This document shows, in pieces, positions 16,805 to 25,421 of a DNA stretch of 64,000 nucleotides. A model generated the notes under the pieces. That model was given only the letters and a program-made list of their open reading frames with translations. It was not told the DNA's origin and ran no database searches. The stretch lies in the NCBI GenBank assembly GCA_964425755.1, contig CAYRNY010000012.1, positions 62,001-126,000 of the forward strand. The letters are read 5' to 3'. Both the position numbers and the translations under genes were made by a program. Within the stretch, counting starts at the first letter, position 1; every line of letters begins with the position of its first letter. The DNA comes from CAYRNY01 sp964425755. Lineage in GTDB: Bacteria > Chloroflexota > Anaerolineae > Aggregatilineales > Aggregatilineaceae.

Positions 16805-17084
16805 GCCAGAGAAACCACAGCCTCAACCGCCAGCATGGCAGTCATTGTGGCGCGAGGCGCTGTTAGCAACAACGCTCGGTTGGGAACTGGCACTGCCCAT
16901 TTTCGCCGGTGTGTTGGGCGGCTACTTCCTCGACCGGTGGTTGGGAACCGATTATATTTTCACTATAGGGCTGTTGTTTATGGGCATTACGCTCGGCTAC
17001 TACAGCCTGATGCGGTTCATCCAGCGGCTGTCGCGGCTTGACCGCGAGCAAGCAGAGCGCGAGCGGGAAGAGCGCGAACAATGA
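16794..17084 (+). CDS. atpQ: AtpQ-like membrane protein of the N-ATPase operon
   Basis: 96 residues with two transmembrane segments (LALPIFAGVLGGYFLDRW and FTIGLLFMGITLGYYSLM) and a charged C-terminal tail (LDREQAEREREEREQ). It resembles AtpI/AtpZ-type assembly proteins. Its position between atpC and a three-helix protein matches atpQ of N-type operons, where AtpQ and AtpR are thought to help c-ring assembly or ion supply. It overlaps both neighbours. Confidence 0.85.
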   Translation: MSNEPEKPQPQPPAWQSLWREALLATTLGWELALPIFAGVLGGYFLDRWLGTDYIFTIGLLFMGITLGYYSLMRFIQRLSRLDREQAEREREEREQ

Positions 17085-17383
17085 TGGACATACTCTGGAT
17101 TGGCGTGGGTGGTTTGGCGGGAATGCTGTTTGTTCTTTCGCAGTGGCGAACGGTGCGCCGTTTACCGCTCAACAACGTTCACAAAGCTCGCAAGCGGGTT
17201 ATAGGCAGTGCTGCTGTACGTTTGGGTTTGACCGGCGGGCTGTTCGTCAGTGCGTTGTGGCAGGGGATAACGCTTATGATCGTAGTGTTCATCGCGTGGT
17301 GGCTGGCGCGCTGGCTCACATTGTACGGCTTGCGCAATGACGGGCCGCTGACCGCGGTCTCTCTCGACATTACGAAACGCTGA
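17081..17383 (+). CDS. atpR: AtpR-like membrane protein of the N-ATPase operon
   Basis: 100 residues with three predicted transmembrane helices (starting ILWIGVGGLAGMLFVL, then LTGGLFVSALW and LMIVVFIAWWLARWLTLY), the size and topology of AtpR, which is specific to N-type ATPases. It overlaps atpQ by 4 nt and lies 12 bp before atpB. Its presence together with AtpQ is the main diagnostic for the N-type class. Confidence 0.85.
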   Translation: MMDILWIGVGGLAGMLFVLSQWRTVRRLPLNNVHKARKRVIGSAAVRLGLTGGLFVSALWQGITLMIVVFIAWWLARWLTLYGLRNDGPLTAVSLDITKR

Positions 17384-17395
17384 GGGCTAACTTGT

Positions 17396-18043
17396 ATGAA
17401 TGACGTCTTCCCACATGTCGTTTTTACCGTCTTTGGTATTCCGGTGCGCGATACCGTCATCACCACGTGGATCGCCATGGTCCTGATCATGGTTGTGGTG
17501 CGGTTCCTGGATATGAGCGCCCTGGAACTGCTGTTCGACTTTCTCAACGATACGATCTCTGAACTCGTCGGGCGCTCAGCGCATACCTACCTGCCCTTGT
17601 TGGGGACGTTATTCATCTTCATTTCGGTCGCCAATGTAATTGGCGTCGTGCCATTCCTTAACGCGCCAACGCGGGACGTGAATCTGCCGCTGGCGCTGGC
17701 GGCGGTCGTCTTTTTTTCGGTGCACTATTTTGGCATTCGGGCCAAAGGATTACGCGACTACTTAAGCGATCTGGCGTCCCCCGTCTTCTTGCTGCCGTTG
17801 GAGATTGTCAGCCAACTGACACGCACGTTGTCACTGACTTTGCGTTTGTTCGGCAACGTCATCAGCGCCGAGCTTATTGTCGCCGTCATTTTTGCTCTGT
17901 TGCCCGTTTTTGTCCCGCTTCCCCTGGTGGGCTTTGGCATTTTCACCGGGCTGCTACAGGCCTACATTTTTACGGCCCTGAGCGCGGTATACATCGGCGC
18001 AGGGCTTGAAGTCACCGATCCTGAAAACGAAGCTGTGGCTTAG
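17396..18043 (+). CDS. atpB: N-type ATPase subunit a
   Basis: A 215-residue membrane stator subunit. The essential Arg lies in SLTLRLFGNVISAELIV, and the conserved C-terminal helix reads LLQAYIFTALSAVYIGAGLE. It forms the ion half-channels against the c-ring. The protein is short for the family, which fits the N-type. It lies between atpR and atpE with small gaps. Confidence 0.95.
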   Translation: MNDVFPHVVFTVFGIPVRDTVITTWIAMVLIMVVVRFLDMSALELLFDFLNDTISELVGRSAHTYLPLLGTLFIFISVANVIGVVPFLNAPTRDVNLPLALAAVVFFSVHYFGIRAKGLRDYLSDLASPVFLLPLEIVSQLTRTLSLTLRLFGNVISAELIVAVIFALLPVFVPLPLVGFGIFTGLLQAYIFTALSAVYIGAGLEVTDPENEAVA

Positions 18044-18058
18044 TGGAGGAATAAATAC

Positions 18059-18322
18059 ATGTCAGATGAAGCAATCATTGTATTGGCAACAACGATTGTA
18101 GCCGGCATCAGCATCACCTTAGGAACAGCGATCCCCGCCCTGGCGGAGGGACGGGCTGTTGAAAAAGCTTTAGAGAGCATCGCGCGCCAGCCGGAACAGG
18201 CGGGCAACCTGCGTACCACGCTCTTGATTGCTATGGCACTGCTGGAATCAACAGCGATTTACGTGTTGCTGGTGGTGTTGATTCTCCTGTTCGCCAATCC
18301 GTTAGTGGATCGCATCTTTTAG
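18059..18322 (+). CDS. atpE: N-type ATPase c subunit (two-carboxylate ion site)
   Basis: An 87-residue hairpin of two membrane helices joined by the ARQPE loop. Glu63 in LLESTAIY is the ion-carrying carboxylate, followed by Ser64 and Thr65, as in sodium-type c subunits (E-S-T). Glu30 occupies the place of Gln32 of the Ilyobacter sodium ring, counted from the ARQPE loop, so the site has two carboxylates. This is the pattern of N-type rings. Sodium motifs are present, but a two-Glu ring can also be proton-coupled, so the ion cannot be settled from sequence. Confidence 0.95.
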   Translation: MSDEAIIVLATTIVAGISITLGTAIPALAEGRAVEKALESIARQPEQAGNLRTTLLIAMALLESTAIYVLLVVLILLFANPLVDRIF

Positions 18323-18331
18323 AAGGTACAT

Positions 18332-19123
18332 ATGCTTCTGGAAATTGATGTCGCCACGATAATCTTTGAGATTCTGAATTTCCTGGTCCTGATCTGGCTG
18401 CTCAACCGTTTCGTGTTTCGGCCCGTGACGGAAAAAGTGAAGCGCCGTGCCGATGAGAAACAGCGGCTGCTGCGCGAGATCAAAGACGACCGCGAAGCAG
18501 CCGCGGAATTGCGGAGCAATTGGGAGTCTCAGCTGGCGAATATCGAAGAGGAGATCGAAACGCTGGTCGCTGAAACGCAGGCACGGCTGGAGGACGAACG
18601 AAAAGCCTTGTTGCAGGAAACTCAGGCCGAGGCTGAGAGGATTCTCTCAGCGGCGCGCCAGGAAGCCACCAGGTTGCAGCGGCAAGCGCTAGCCGAATTT
18701 CACGATGAATTGTTGAACGCTGTGCTGGACGTGAGCAAGTACGTGATCCGAGAGGTGACGCCAGACGAGACACAGGTAACGTTTGCACAAGAGTTTATCC
18801 AGCGGATCTGGGAACTGGGGCGTCAGGAGATGGATCGCGTTGAAGCCATTCGACGATCCTTGCTTGACCGGACGACGCCTATTCGCGTACAAACGGCTCG
18901 CCCCCTCTCGGCTGAGATTCGAGGTGAGCTGGCGCGCACGATGAGCGCGCTGGTTGACCATGATGTTGAACTTGCAATTGACGTTGAACCTGACCTGGTG
19001 CTCGGGATGCATGTGCGGGTGGGCGATGTGATCATTGACAATTCGCTGGCTTCACAGCTTGACGACCTGCGCAGCACGGTTTCGCAGAAGTTGAACGAGC
19101 GGTTGACAGAGATAAGGGCCTGA
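18332..19123 (+). CDS. atpF: N-type ATPase b subunit with fused delta-like domain
   Basis: 263 residues, about 100 more than a normal b subunit. Residues 1-30 include the membrane anchor (IIFEILNFLVLIWLLNRFVF). A long charged coiled coil follows to about 140 (VKRRADEKQRLLREIKDDRE). The remainder (about 150-263) resembles the C-terminal part of the delta subunit, with VEPDLVLGMHVRVGDVIID near the end, the delta hallmark. No separate atpH is present, consistent with the fusion taking its place in the stator. It ends 1 nt before atpA. Confidence 0.92.
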   Translation: MLLEIDVATIIFEILNFLVLIWLLNRFVFRPVTEKVKRRADEKQRLLREIKDDREAAAELRSNWESQLANIEEEIETLVAETQARLEDERKALLQETQAEAERILSAARQEATRLQRQALAEFHDELLNAVLDVSKYVIREVTPDETQVTFAQEFIQRIWELGRQEMDRVEAIRRSLLDRTTPIRVQTARPLSAEIRGELARTMSALVDHDVELAIDVEPDLVLGMHVRVGDVIIDNSLASQLDDLRSTVSQKLNERLTEIRA

Positions 19124-19124
19124 G

Positions 19125-20768
19125 ATGCCGGCTGATCCGACAGTGCGTTTACAGTCCCTGCGCAGTGAGTTGTCAGACATTACGTTGGCTGACAACTCCG
19201 AGCTTGCACTGGACGCTCAAGGCGTAGACAGCGTGTCTCTCCGAACGGAATCGCCATCGATTCCGGAATTGCTGCAAGTGCTGCGCGATCGGCTCGATAC
19301 ATTTCGCGTGGAGGTCCAGTTCCACGACGTGGGCACCGTGCAACATGTCGGCAACGGCGTGGCGACGCTGTCCGGCCTGGCACAGGTTCGCACTGACGAG
19401 GTGGTGACATTTCCGACCGGTGTACGTGGAATGGTCTTAAACCTGGATCGACAGTTCCTTGATGTGATTCTTCTGGGCCCTGACGAAGGCATTCGAGGCG
19501 GCGACCTGGTGACGGCAACCGGCAAGAGACTGCAGGTGCCGGTGGGGACCAAACTGCTGAATCGGATTGTGGATCCGTTGGGTGAGCCGCTGGATGAGCG
19601 TGGCCCGGTTGAGACCGCGGAACACTGGTTTATCGAGCGCGACGCACCCGGTGTTGTGTCGCGCAGCCCCGTTGACGAGCCTTTGCATACGGGGCTTAAG
19701 ATTATCGATGCCCTGATTCCGATTGGGCGCGGGCAGCGCGAGCTGATTGTCGGGGACCGGCAGACCGGAAAAACAGCGTTAGCGGTAGATGCCATCCTGA
19801 ACCAGCGCGACAGCGACGTAAAATGTGTCTACGTGGCTATCGGGCAGAAAAAATCTTCGACGCTGGCTGTTGTGGAAACGCTGCGTGAAAATGACGCGCT
19901 GCCTTACACGATCGTGGTTGCGTCCAGCCCTGATGACCCGCCGGCGCTGCGCTATTTAGCCCCCTATACAGGCTGCACGATGGCTGAGTATTTGATGGAC
20001 GCGGGCCACGACGTGTTGATCGTGTATGATGACCTGAGCAAACACGCGGACGCTTATCGCGAGCTGAGTTTGTTGTTGCGGCGTCCCCCTGGCCGTGAGG
20101 CTTATCCGGGCGACATCTTTTATCTACATTCCCGGCTCCTGGAACGGGCGTGCCGCCTGAAGGACGAGCTTGGCGGACGCTCTCTAACGGCGCTGCCGAT
20201 TGTGGAGACTCAACGCGGGAACCTGTCGGCGTATATTCCCACCAACCTGATCTCAATTACCGATGGTCAGATCATGCTTGACTCAAGGTTATTCAATCGG
20301 GGAATAAAACCTGCCGTGAACGTTGGCCAGTCGGTGTCTCGCGTCGGCGGTGCAGCACAGACCGAGTCGATGCGGTCGATCGCGGGCAACCTGCGGCTGG
20401 AACTGGCCCAGTTTGAGGAAGTGGCCCGCTTTGCTCGTTTCGGTACCGAAGTTGATGAGGCAACCAGGCGCCAGATCGATCGCGGAACCCGTATCCAGAC
20501 GGCCCTTACCCAGCCTGTCCACCAGCCTTTGTCGCTGGATTCCCAGATACTGCTTTTGTTTGCGGTGGCTGAAGGGCTGGTGGATGACATTCCAGAAGAC
20601 CAGTTGCCCGATTTCGAGCAGGCCCTGTTAGCCCATGTTGCGGAGGCTCAACCGGAATGGGTCCGCTTCCTGGACCATTCTGAGGGGGTGACTGATGAGG
20701 ATAAAAAGAAACTCACTCGCCTGATCAGCGAATTCCTCGAAATCTGGCTGGAAGGTGAAACTGTATGA
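19125..20768 (+). CDS. atpA: N-type ATPase alpha subunit
   Basis: A 547-residue non-catalytic alpha subunit with P-loop GDRQTGKTALAVDAI, VYVAIGQKKSSTLAVV, the Asp of VLIVYDDLSKHADAYRELSLL, and the AGNLRLELAQFEE segment. About 40 extra N-terminal residues precede the usual start. It overlaps the following PII-like gene by 4 nt (ATGA), so that gene is translated in step with alpha. Confidence 0.97.
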   Translation: MPADPTVRLQSLRSELSDITLADNSELALDAQGVDSVSLRTESPSIPELLQVLRDRLDTFRVEVQFHDVGTVQHVGNGVATLSGLAQVRTDEVVTFPTGVRGMVLNLDRQFLDVILLGPDEGIRGGDLVTATGKRLQVPVGTKLLNRIVDPLGEPLDERGPVETAEHWFIERDAPGVVSRSPVDEPLHTGLKIIDALIPIGRGQRELIVGDRQTGKTALAVDAILNQRDSDVKCVYVAIGQKKSSTLAVVETLRENDALPYTIVVASSPDDPPALRYLAPYTGCTMAEYLMDAGHDVLIVYDDLSKHADAYRELSLLLRRPPGREAYPGDIFYLHSRLLERACRLKDELGGRSLTALPIVETQRGNLSAYIPTNLISITDGQIMLDSRLFNRGIKPAVNVGQSVSRVGGAAQTESMRSIAGNLRLELAQFEEVARFARFGTEVDEATRRQIDRGTRIQTALTQPVHQPLSLDSQILLLFAVAEGLVDDIPEDQLPDFEQALLAHVAEAQPEWVRFLDHSEGVTDEDKKKLTRLISEFLEIWLEGETV

Positions 20769-21073
20769 AAATGCTGATGGTTATTGTGCCGCGTGATGAA
20801 GCTGAACATGTTGTCAACGCGTTGGTTGTGGCAGGGTTTACTGCAACGATCACTGAAGGGCGGGGCGGCGTTCTGCGGCAAGCGAAACGGATTCTGTACA
20901 TTGCAGTTGCGGCGGAAAAGCTGGAGGAAGTCCTGGGCCTGATACGCGCCAATTGCAGTGTACAGGTCAAAATCGAAGAAAGCGATGCCGCCTCTGATCA
21001 AGATGCTGCCCCGGTAAATGTGGGCGGGGCGGTCGTCTTTATTTGGGATATCACGCGGGTGGAGAACTACTAA
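20765..21073 (+). CDS. PII-like / cyclic-di-AMP-receptor-like protein inside the ATPase operon
   Basis: 102 residues with a ferredoxin-like PII fold pattern: MKMLMVIVPRDEAEHVVNAL, then GFTATITEGRGGVLRQAKRI, LYIAVAAEKLEEVLGLI, and the C-terminal VGGAVVFIWDITRVENY. The layout closely follows the DarA/PstA (DUF970) family: K-x-x-hydrophobic strand, T-x-x-x-T-x-G-G-x-L-R loop, and VGGAxVFV near the end. Those proteins bind cyclic di-AMP as trimers. It overlaps atpA by 4 nt and lies 8 nt before atpG. A regulatory role on the ATPase or ion balance is inferred from position only. Confidence 0.85.
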   Translation: MKMLMVIVPRDEAEHVVNALVVAGFTATITEGRGGVLRQAKRILYIAVAAEKLEEVLGLIRANCSVQVKIEESDAASDQDAAPVNVGGAVVFIWDITRVENY

Positions 21074-21081
21074 CAACGCCG

Positions 21082-21990
21082 ATGGAAAACCTTGAGCGCT
21101 CCGAAGAAAGGCTGGAGAATATCCAGACTGTCGAGCCAATCATCGCGGCCTTACGTACAATATCGTTAGGCGGTTGGCGGGCTTCCCGTAAGCGCAGGCG
21201 GCACGTGCAGCAGATTCTCACCGATCTGACCCGCATGGCGTCTGCATTATCGCTTTCTGTGCATTTCCCAGAAATCCCCGCACAGCCGCCAGGTGCTGAA
21301 CCCGCTCAGAGCGTGGTGCTGGTGGTTGGCAGCGAGCGTGGGCTGTGTGGCCGGTTCAATGTGACGATAGTGAATCGCTGTGAAGAGTACCTGAAGGGGC
21401 AGGAACAACCGCGCTCCCTCGTGGAGTTGGTCGCGGTTGGAAGTCGTATCAGTCACATGCTCCGCCGGCGCGGCCTGGAGATAACCGCGACGCTCTCCTT
21501 GTCGGGTGCTGCGGTGCCAACCTTTGACTTAAGCTCTGATGTCTGCCACCAGTGGTTGAAGCGTTACGAAACCGGCAGCCTGCAGCGCGTTGTGGTGATA
21601 CACAACCAGGGGCGCGGCGGGACAGAATACGAGCCTGCTGTCACCCAGATAATTCCTCCCCTATGGTCAGCCGCTAATCGCAGTCAGGCTAATGAAGCCT
21701 GGCCTGCCCCCATCATTGAGACGGATCCTCTCAGATTGCTCTCGCGGATCGTTGAGCAGAGCATCGCGCTCCACTTGTATCAGGCGTTGCTTGAATCGCG
21801 CGAAGTTGAGCATTTGGCACGCTACCAGCTTACAGAAGCGGCCACTCAGAACATCGAACGGCTGATCGACGAATTGAGGACGGCTAACCAGATCGCGGCA
21901 CGCCAGAGAATTACCCGTGAAATGCAGGAACTGGCTGTTGCGTCCGGCCTGTTGGGGTCGTCTTCCAAAAGGAATCCAGGCGCATCGTAA
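21082..21990 (+). CDS. atpG: N-type ATPase gamma subunit
   Basis: A 302-residue central-stalk gamma subunit, divergent as in N-type enzymes. The N-terminal helix reads MENLERSEERLENIQTVEPI, then IAALRTISLGGW. The Rossmann-like middle has VVLVVGSERGLCGRFN (normally S-D-x-G-L-C-G), and the C-terminal helix AATQNIERLIDELR pairs back into the coiled coil. A TTG 13 codons upstream would overlap the PII-like gene, so the ATG at 21082 is preferred. It is the last subunit gene of the operon. Confidence 0.92.
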   Translation: MENLERSEERLENIQTVEPIIAALRTISLGGWRASRKRRRHVQQILTDLTRMASALSLSVHFPEIPAQPPGAEPAQSVVLVVGSERGLCGRFNVTIVNRCEEYLKGQEQPRSLVELVAVGSRISHMLRRRGLEITATLSLSGAAVPTFDLSSDVCHQWLKRYETGSLQRVVVIHNQGRGGTEYEPAVTQIIPPLWSAANRSQANEAWPAPIIETDPLRLLSRIVEQSIALHLYQALLESREVEHLARYQLTEAATQNIERLIDELRTANQIAARQRITREMQELAVASGLLGSSSKRNPGAS

Positions 21991-22129
21991 CATTCCACAA
22001 GACTCACACTTCGGTTGGTTGCTGCGCAGTCAAATAAACCCCCAACTATACCGGTCGATAGAAGACAGCCCCGGTGGTTTAGGTCTATCCTGGGATCAAG
22101 AGCGCTTTCAGCACCCAGGAGGCAAGACA

Positions 22130-22384
22130 ATGAACGGCACATTCAACCAGGCGTGGGATTACGTCGCGGAAGAACGGCAGGCGGAATATCAGCGACGCGC
22201 GGCACGGCGGCGGGTATTGCAACGGGCGCGGGATGCACAGCGCGCCACGCATGCTATGTCTTTTCCCCGGTTGTTCCGCACACTCCAGGCGCGGTTTTCT
22301 CGTGCGCGGCGTCCGAAGGCCAACCCCGTACGTGCCATCGCCCAACTGCTCGGCACGGACCGGGTAGCGGCCAGGACTCGCTAA
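22130..22384 (+). CDS. Small basic protein of unknown function
   Basis: 84 residues, very rich in Arg (about a quarter), beginning MNGTFNQAWDYVAEERQAEY. A perfect AGGAGG lies 7 nt before the ATG, which argues that it is translated. It is mostly helical by composition and has no known family. It lies 140 bp after atpG on the same strand and before a strong hairpin, so it may be the tail of the ATPase transcript. Confidence 0.6.
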   Translation: MNGTFNQAWDYVAEERQAEYQRRAARRRVLQRARDAQRATHAMSFPRLFRTLQARFSRARRPKANPVRAIAQLLGTDRVAARTR

Positions 22385-22534
22385 CACACGCTCGGTCATG
22401 CCCCCTCACCCTTGCCTGCGTGGCCTGGGTCACCGTGTCAAACCGCTATGCAGGCTCCAGCGGACAGCGCCGGTAATGGGGAATCTGATAACCGGGATGC
22501 GGCCAGCATGTCATGCGCTGTAAAGAGACGACGA

Positions 22535-22563
22535 AGGCCCTGGTTCCATTAAAACCAGGGCCT
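22535..22563. terminator. Hairpin between the convergent ATPase and DUF3160 units
   Basis: An 11-bp perfect stem (AGGCCCTGGTT with AACCAGGGCCT) with a 7-nt loop. The T-run is poor on both sides. Its position between convergent genes suggests a bidirectional terminator. Confidence 0.65.
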
Positions 22564-22588
22564 GTTCACGACTCAGATCGCGCTACAG

Positions 22589-25165
22589 TCAATCGGTAGC
22601 GGCGAAGTAGAGGTCAATCCACGACGGGCGGGGTGGCATATCGCCCGCTGCGACGATCTCGCGCCACTCAGCATCGGTCATGCGCTGGTCGATCGGCTGG
22701 ATGAACTCGTAGTAACTGTATACACCGCCGCGTGTGAGGTGCAAGCCGTAGGGGCCGTTAACGACCACGTAGATGTAATCGACCAGGCCGATAGCCTCCT
22801 CCAGCACGATCGCTGCATTGGCGTTGCTGGCGACGTCAGCTACGAGCGCGACCGTTTCCGGCGGCTCGCTGAGCCATTCTTCGATGGTATACCGGATACT
22901 CCACAGGTCATTGCCAAAGCGTTCCTGCATCCAGTATAGATCCTCATAGCTGACCGGTTCGCCCGCGATCTCCTGGCGCGATATCTCGGCCAGACGTGCC
23001 GCCAGCATGGCGAGCGAGTTCAGCGCACGCGAGATCGCCTGGAGGTTGGTGTACGCTTGCACCCGGTAGAAGCCGCGCGCTTCCAGTCCCTGGTCCAGTG
23101 TGGCGGCGACAATCGCGATCCGGGCGAAGACCAACGGGTTAGGCTCGACATAGCTCGTGCTGGTGACCGGGGGTTCGTACCCACCACCACCGAGACCGCC
23201 CATCGGCTGTTCGGCATAGAGCAGGGTAGCGTGCTTCAGTTCGGTCCAACTCCCCAGGCTGGTGTGAATGTCCTTGCGCTTCCAGGCATCCGTCTGCATC
23301 ATCGGGGGAACTGTTGCCGGATCGCGGACCAGCAAGGGCTGCAGCGCCCATAACCAGCCGCCGTAAAGGTTTTCCAGCCAGGCATCCCCGTCCATGCTGC
23401 TGATTTCCTCGCGCAACGCCGCCAGGTTTTCGGTGTAGTTGGCAAACGTAGTAGCTCCGGCTTCGTCGGCGAGCATGTAAGCGACGTCCGAGCCGAGTGC
23501 TGCCGTCACGTCAAGTCCCAGCGGCAACGCGCGGGACCTATCCCGCGTTCCAACCTCGGGATAGATCAACTGCTGCATGATGTATCCGTCGAGCGTAAAG
23601 CGCTGGCCGAACAGCCGGAACCCGCGCGTAAACTCGTCGACCTCATCCGCTTCGATACCGATTGGCAGCGGGATACTGTTAACACGCGGCCCTGGCAGCG
23701 CCTGAACCCCGGCCAGGAAGTCGGCCAGCTTCGCGGAGTCTGCGAGTGCGTCCAGGGGCATCGCCGCGCCGAATGCCTGTTCCGCCAGCGGCAGGTATTC
23801 TTCCGCGCTGTAGTCGTCCATCGGCCCGACCAGGAAGGTCAGCGTCTCGGCTACGTCGGACCAGTCCTGGTAACCGCCGGGCGCGTTAAGGAGCGCGCGC
23901 AGCGCCAACAAGCCCGACAACGTGTCCTGCTCGCTTCTGGCGCGGAATGTGATCCGGCCCAGCCACATCATGCTGCGGAAGTATGACTCCAGCAAGGGAT
24001 TCCCGGCGTAGTAGCTGCGTGGTTTGTACTGGCTGAAGTCTTCTTCGTAGTCTTCGAGGATCGGCACTTCGAGACGTCCTTCGGCACCCCGGATCATGTC
24101 AACCAACGGTTGGGCCTGTTCCAGGATCGCGGGATCGGCCCCTGCCAGCACCTCAGACGGGACCAGGTCGCCCTCTCCGAAGCCCGGCACCTGGTTATAA
24201 CCCACCAGGTAGAACGGCTCGCCGTCCGCCAGCAGCATCAGCGTGACGGCGTAGTACACGGCGGCATTACGCGCCGGGGTTTCGAGTGGGGTACCGGCGA
24301 CTTCGGCTAACTGCGTTTCAGCCGCTTGATAACCACCTCCCACAAAGTTCACCACGCGCCCATAGAACTCGTTCATTTCCAGGAACATCAGCGCGTTTTG
24401 GTAAGTTAGAAACAGCGTGTGCAGCAGAGCGTCCGTCGTGATGAAATCGCCTTTGCCTTCGGACTGTTGCCAGCTCTCATCCCGGTACATGTCGTCAAAC
24501 TGCGCGACACCACCGGGCACAACCACAAACCCGTTCTGTGCCAGCAGTGCCAGTTGGGCACGCGTTAGACCGGCGTCCTGCACGAAACGAACCGTGTCGA
24601 GGTCTACGGGCGGTTCCGGCAGATCACCGGCGTACGCATCCGGCAATCGCAGGGCCAGCGGGTCCAGCGGGCTGTACCACGCCCCCTCGATGTAAGCGGA
24701 CCAGTCCCACACTGCGAAGGCCATGTTCTGCGGGTTACCGGCAGGTTCTACAGCGGGAAGTGGCACGTCAGGCTCGGAGATTACCGGCTCGACCAGCGGG
24801 ACTCCCAGTGCGACAGGTGGTGCGGGGGTGAACTCGTACGGTTCCAGTACATAAACGCCATCTACCGTTTCAGGAACCCAGTGATTGTAGTACTGGTTAA
24901 CGGCGATGCTCCACCACCAGGCACCGCCGCTGCATTGTGGCCCCTCGACCAGGAAGATCGCGCCATCTCGCGGGGATAAGTCCCCGGTTTTGATGCCGCT
25001 CGGCGTCTCGTGCACTGGCGCTGTCTGCCCGGCGGGAACTTGTGCGTGCCGTTCTCCGCTGAGCCGGGAAGGTGGTGCCGACCCGCATGTGCCGTCCTGT
25101 GCACGAACAGGTAATGCTGGCAGCAGCAGGGCCACGACAAGTATCAGTATGGCCAAACGTTTCAT
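22589..25165 (-). CDS. Secreted DUF3160-family protein
   Basis: An 858-residue exported protein. The signal peptide MKRLAILILVVALLLPALPV ends before an Ala-Gln site; GAGGAGG lies 9 nt before this ATG, and the longer frame to 25213 is not needed. Residues to about 100 hold a small domain with two Cys (TCGSAPP, PQCSGG). From about 170 onwards the sequence matches the DUF3160 type: KGDFITTDALLHTLFLTYQN, TRDRSRALPLGLDVTAALGS and MQERFGNDLWSIRYTIEEWL. The family is large, secreted and of unknown function. It stands alone between two hairpins. Confidence 0.85.
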   Translation of the reverse strand: MKRLAILILVVALLLPALPVRAQDGTCGSAPPSRLSGERHAQVPAGQTAPVHETPSGIKTGDLSPRDGAIFLVEGPQCSGGAWWWSIAVNQYYNHWVPETVDGVYVLEPYEFTPAPPVALGVPLVEPVISEPDVPLPAVEPAGNPQNMAFAVWDWSAYIEGAWYSPLDPLALRLPDAYAGDLPEPPVDLDTVRFVQDAGLTRAQLALLAQNGFVVVPGGVAQFDDMYRDESWQQSEGKGDFITTDALLHTLFLTYQNALMFLEMNEFYGRVVNFVGGGYQAAETQLAEVAGTPLETPARNAAVYYAVTLMLLADGEPFYLVGYNQVPGFGEGDLVPSEVLAGADPAILEQAQPLVDMIRGAEGRLEVPILEDYEEDFSQYKPRSYYAGNPLLESYFRSMMWLGRITFRARSEQDTLSGLLALRALLNAPGGYQDWSDVAETLTFLVGPMDDYSAEEYLPLAEQAFGAAMPLDALADSAKLADFLAGVQALPGPRVNSIPLPIGIEADEVDEFTRGFRLFGQRFTLDGYIMQQLIYPEVGTRDRSRALPLGLDVTAALGSDVAYMLADEAGATTFANYTENLAALREEISSMDGDAWLENLYGGWLWALQPLLVRDPATVPPMMQTDAWKRKDIHTSLGSWTELKHATLLYAEQPMGGLGGGGYEPPVTSTSYVEPNPLVFARIAIVAATLDQGLEARGFYRVQAYTNLQAISRALNSLAMLAARLAEISRQEIAGEPVSYEDLYWMQERFGNDLWSIRYTIEEWLSEPPETVALVADVASNANAAIVLEEAIGLVDYIYVVVNGPYGLHLTRGGVYSYYEFIQPIDQRMTDAEWREIVAAGDMPPRPSWIDLYFAATD

Positions 25166-25361
25166 GCTATAACTCCTCCTCGCCAGAGTCGCGCTCCGGC
25201 AGTCTTTCAACACATCGGTGTTGACATTCTCGAATCTACGCGGTTCTGTCTTTTCATGCGTGATGATCGGTGTTCGGATTCTCTACGCCTGGGCGCTGCA
25301 TAGCCACCTACAGTTACGGCAACTTCCAGGTGGACAGAGGACGGCAGGTGTGGACGGGGTG

Positions 25362-25402
25362 ATCCAGGCTCACGCTTTATGCTGCCAGGCGTGAGCCTGG
25401 AT
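25362..25402. terminator. Long hairpin downstream of the flavoprotein gene
   Basis: A 14-bp perfect stem (ATCCAGGCTCACGC with GCGTGAGCCTGGAT) and 13-nt loop, no T-run. It lies 20 bp past the stop of the minus-strand flavoprotein gene. Confidence 0.65.
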
Positions 25403-25421
25403 GTTGCGCAATGCGGGCAGC

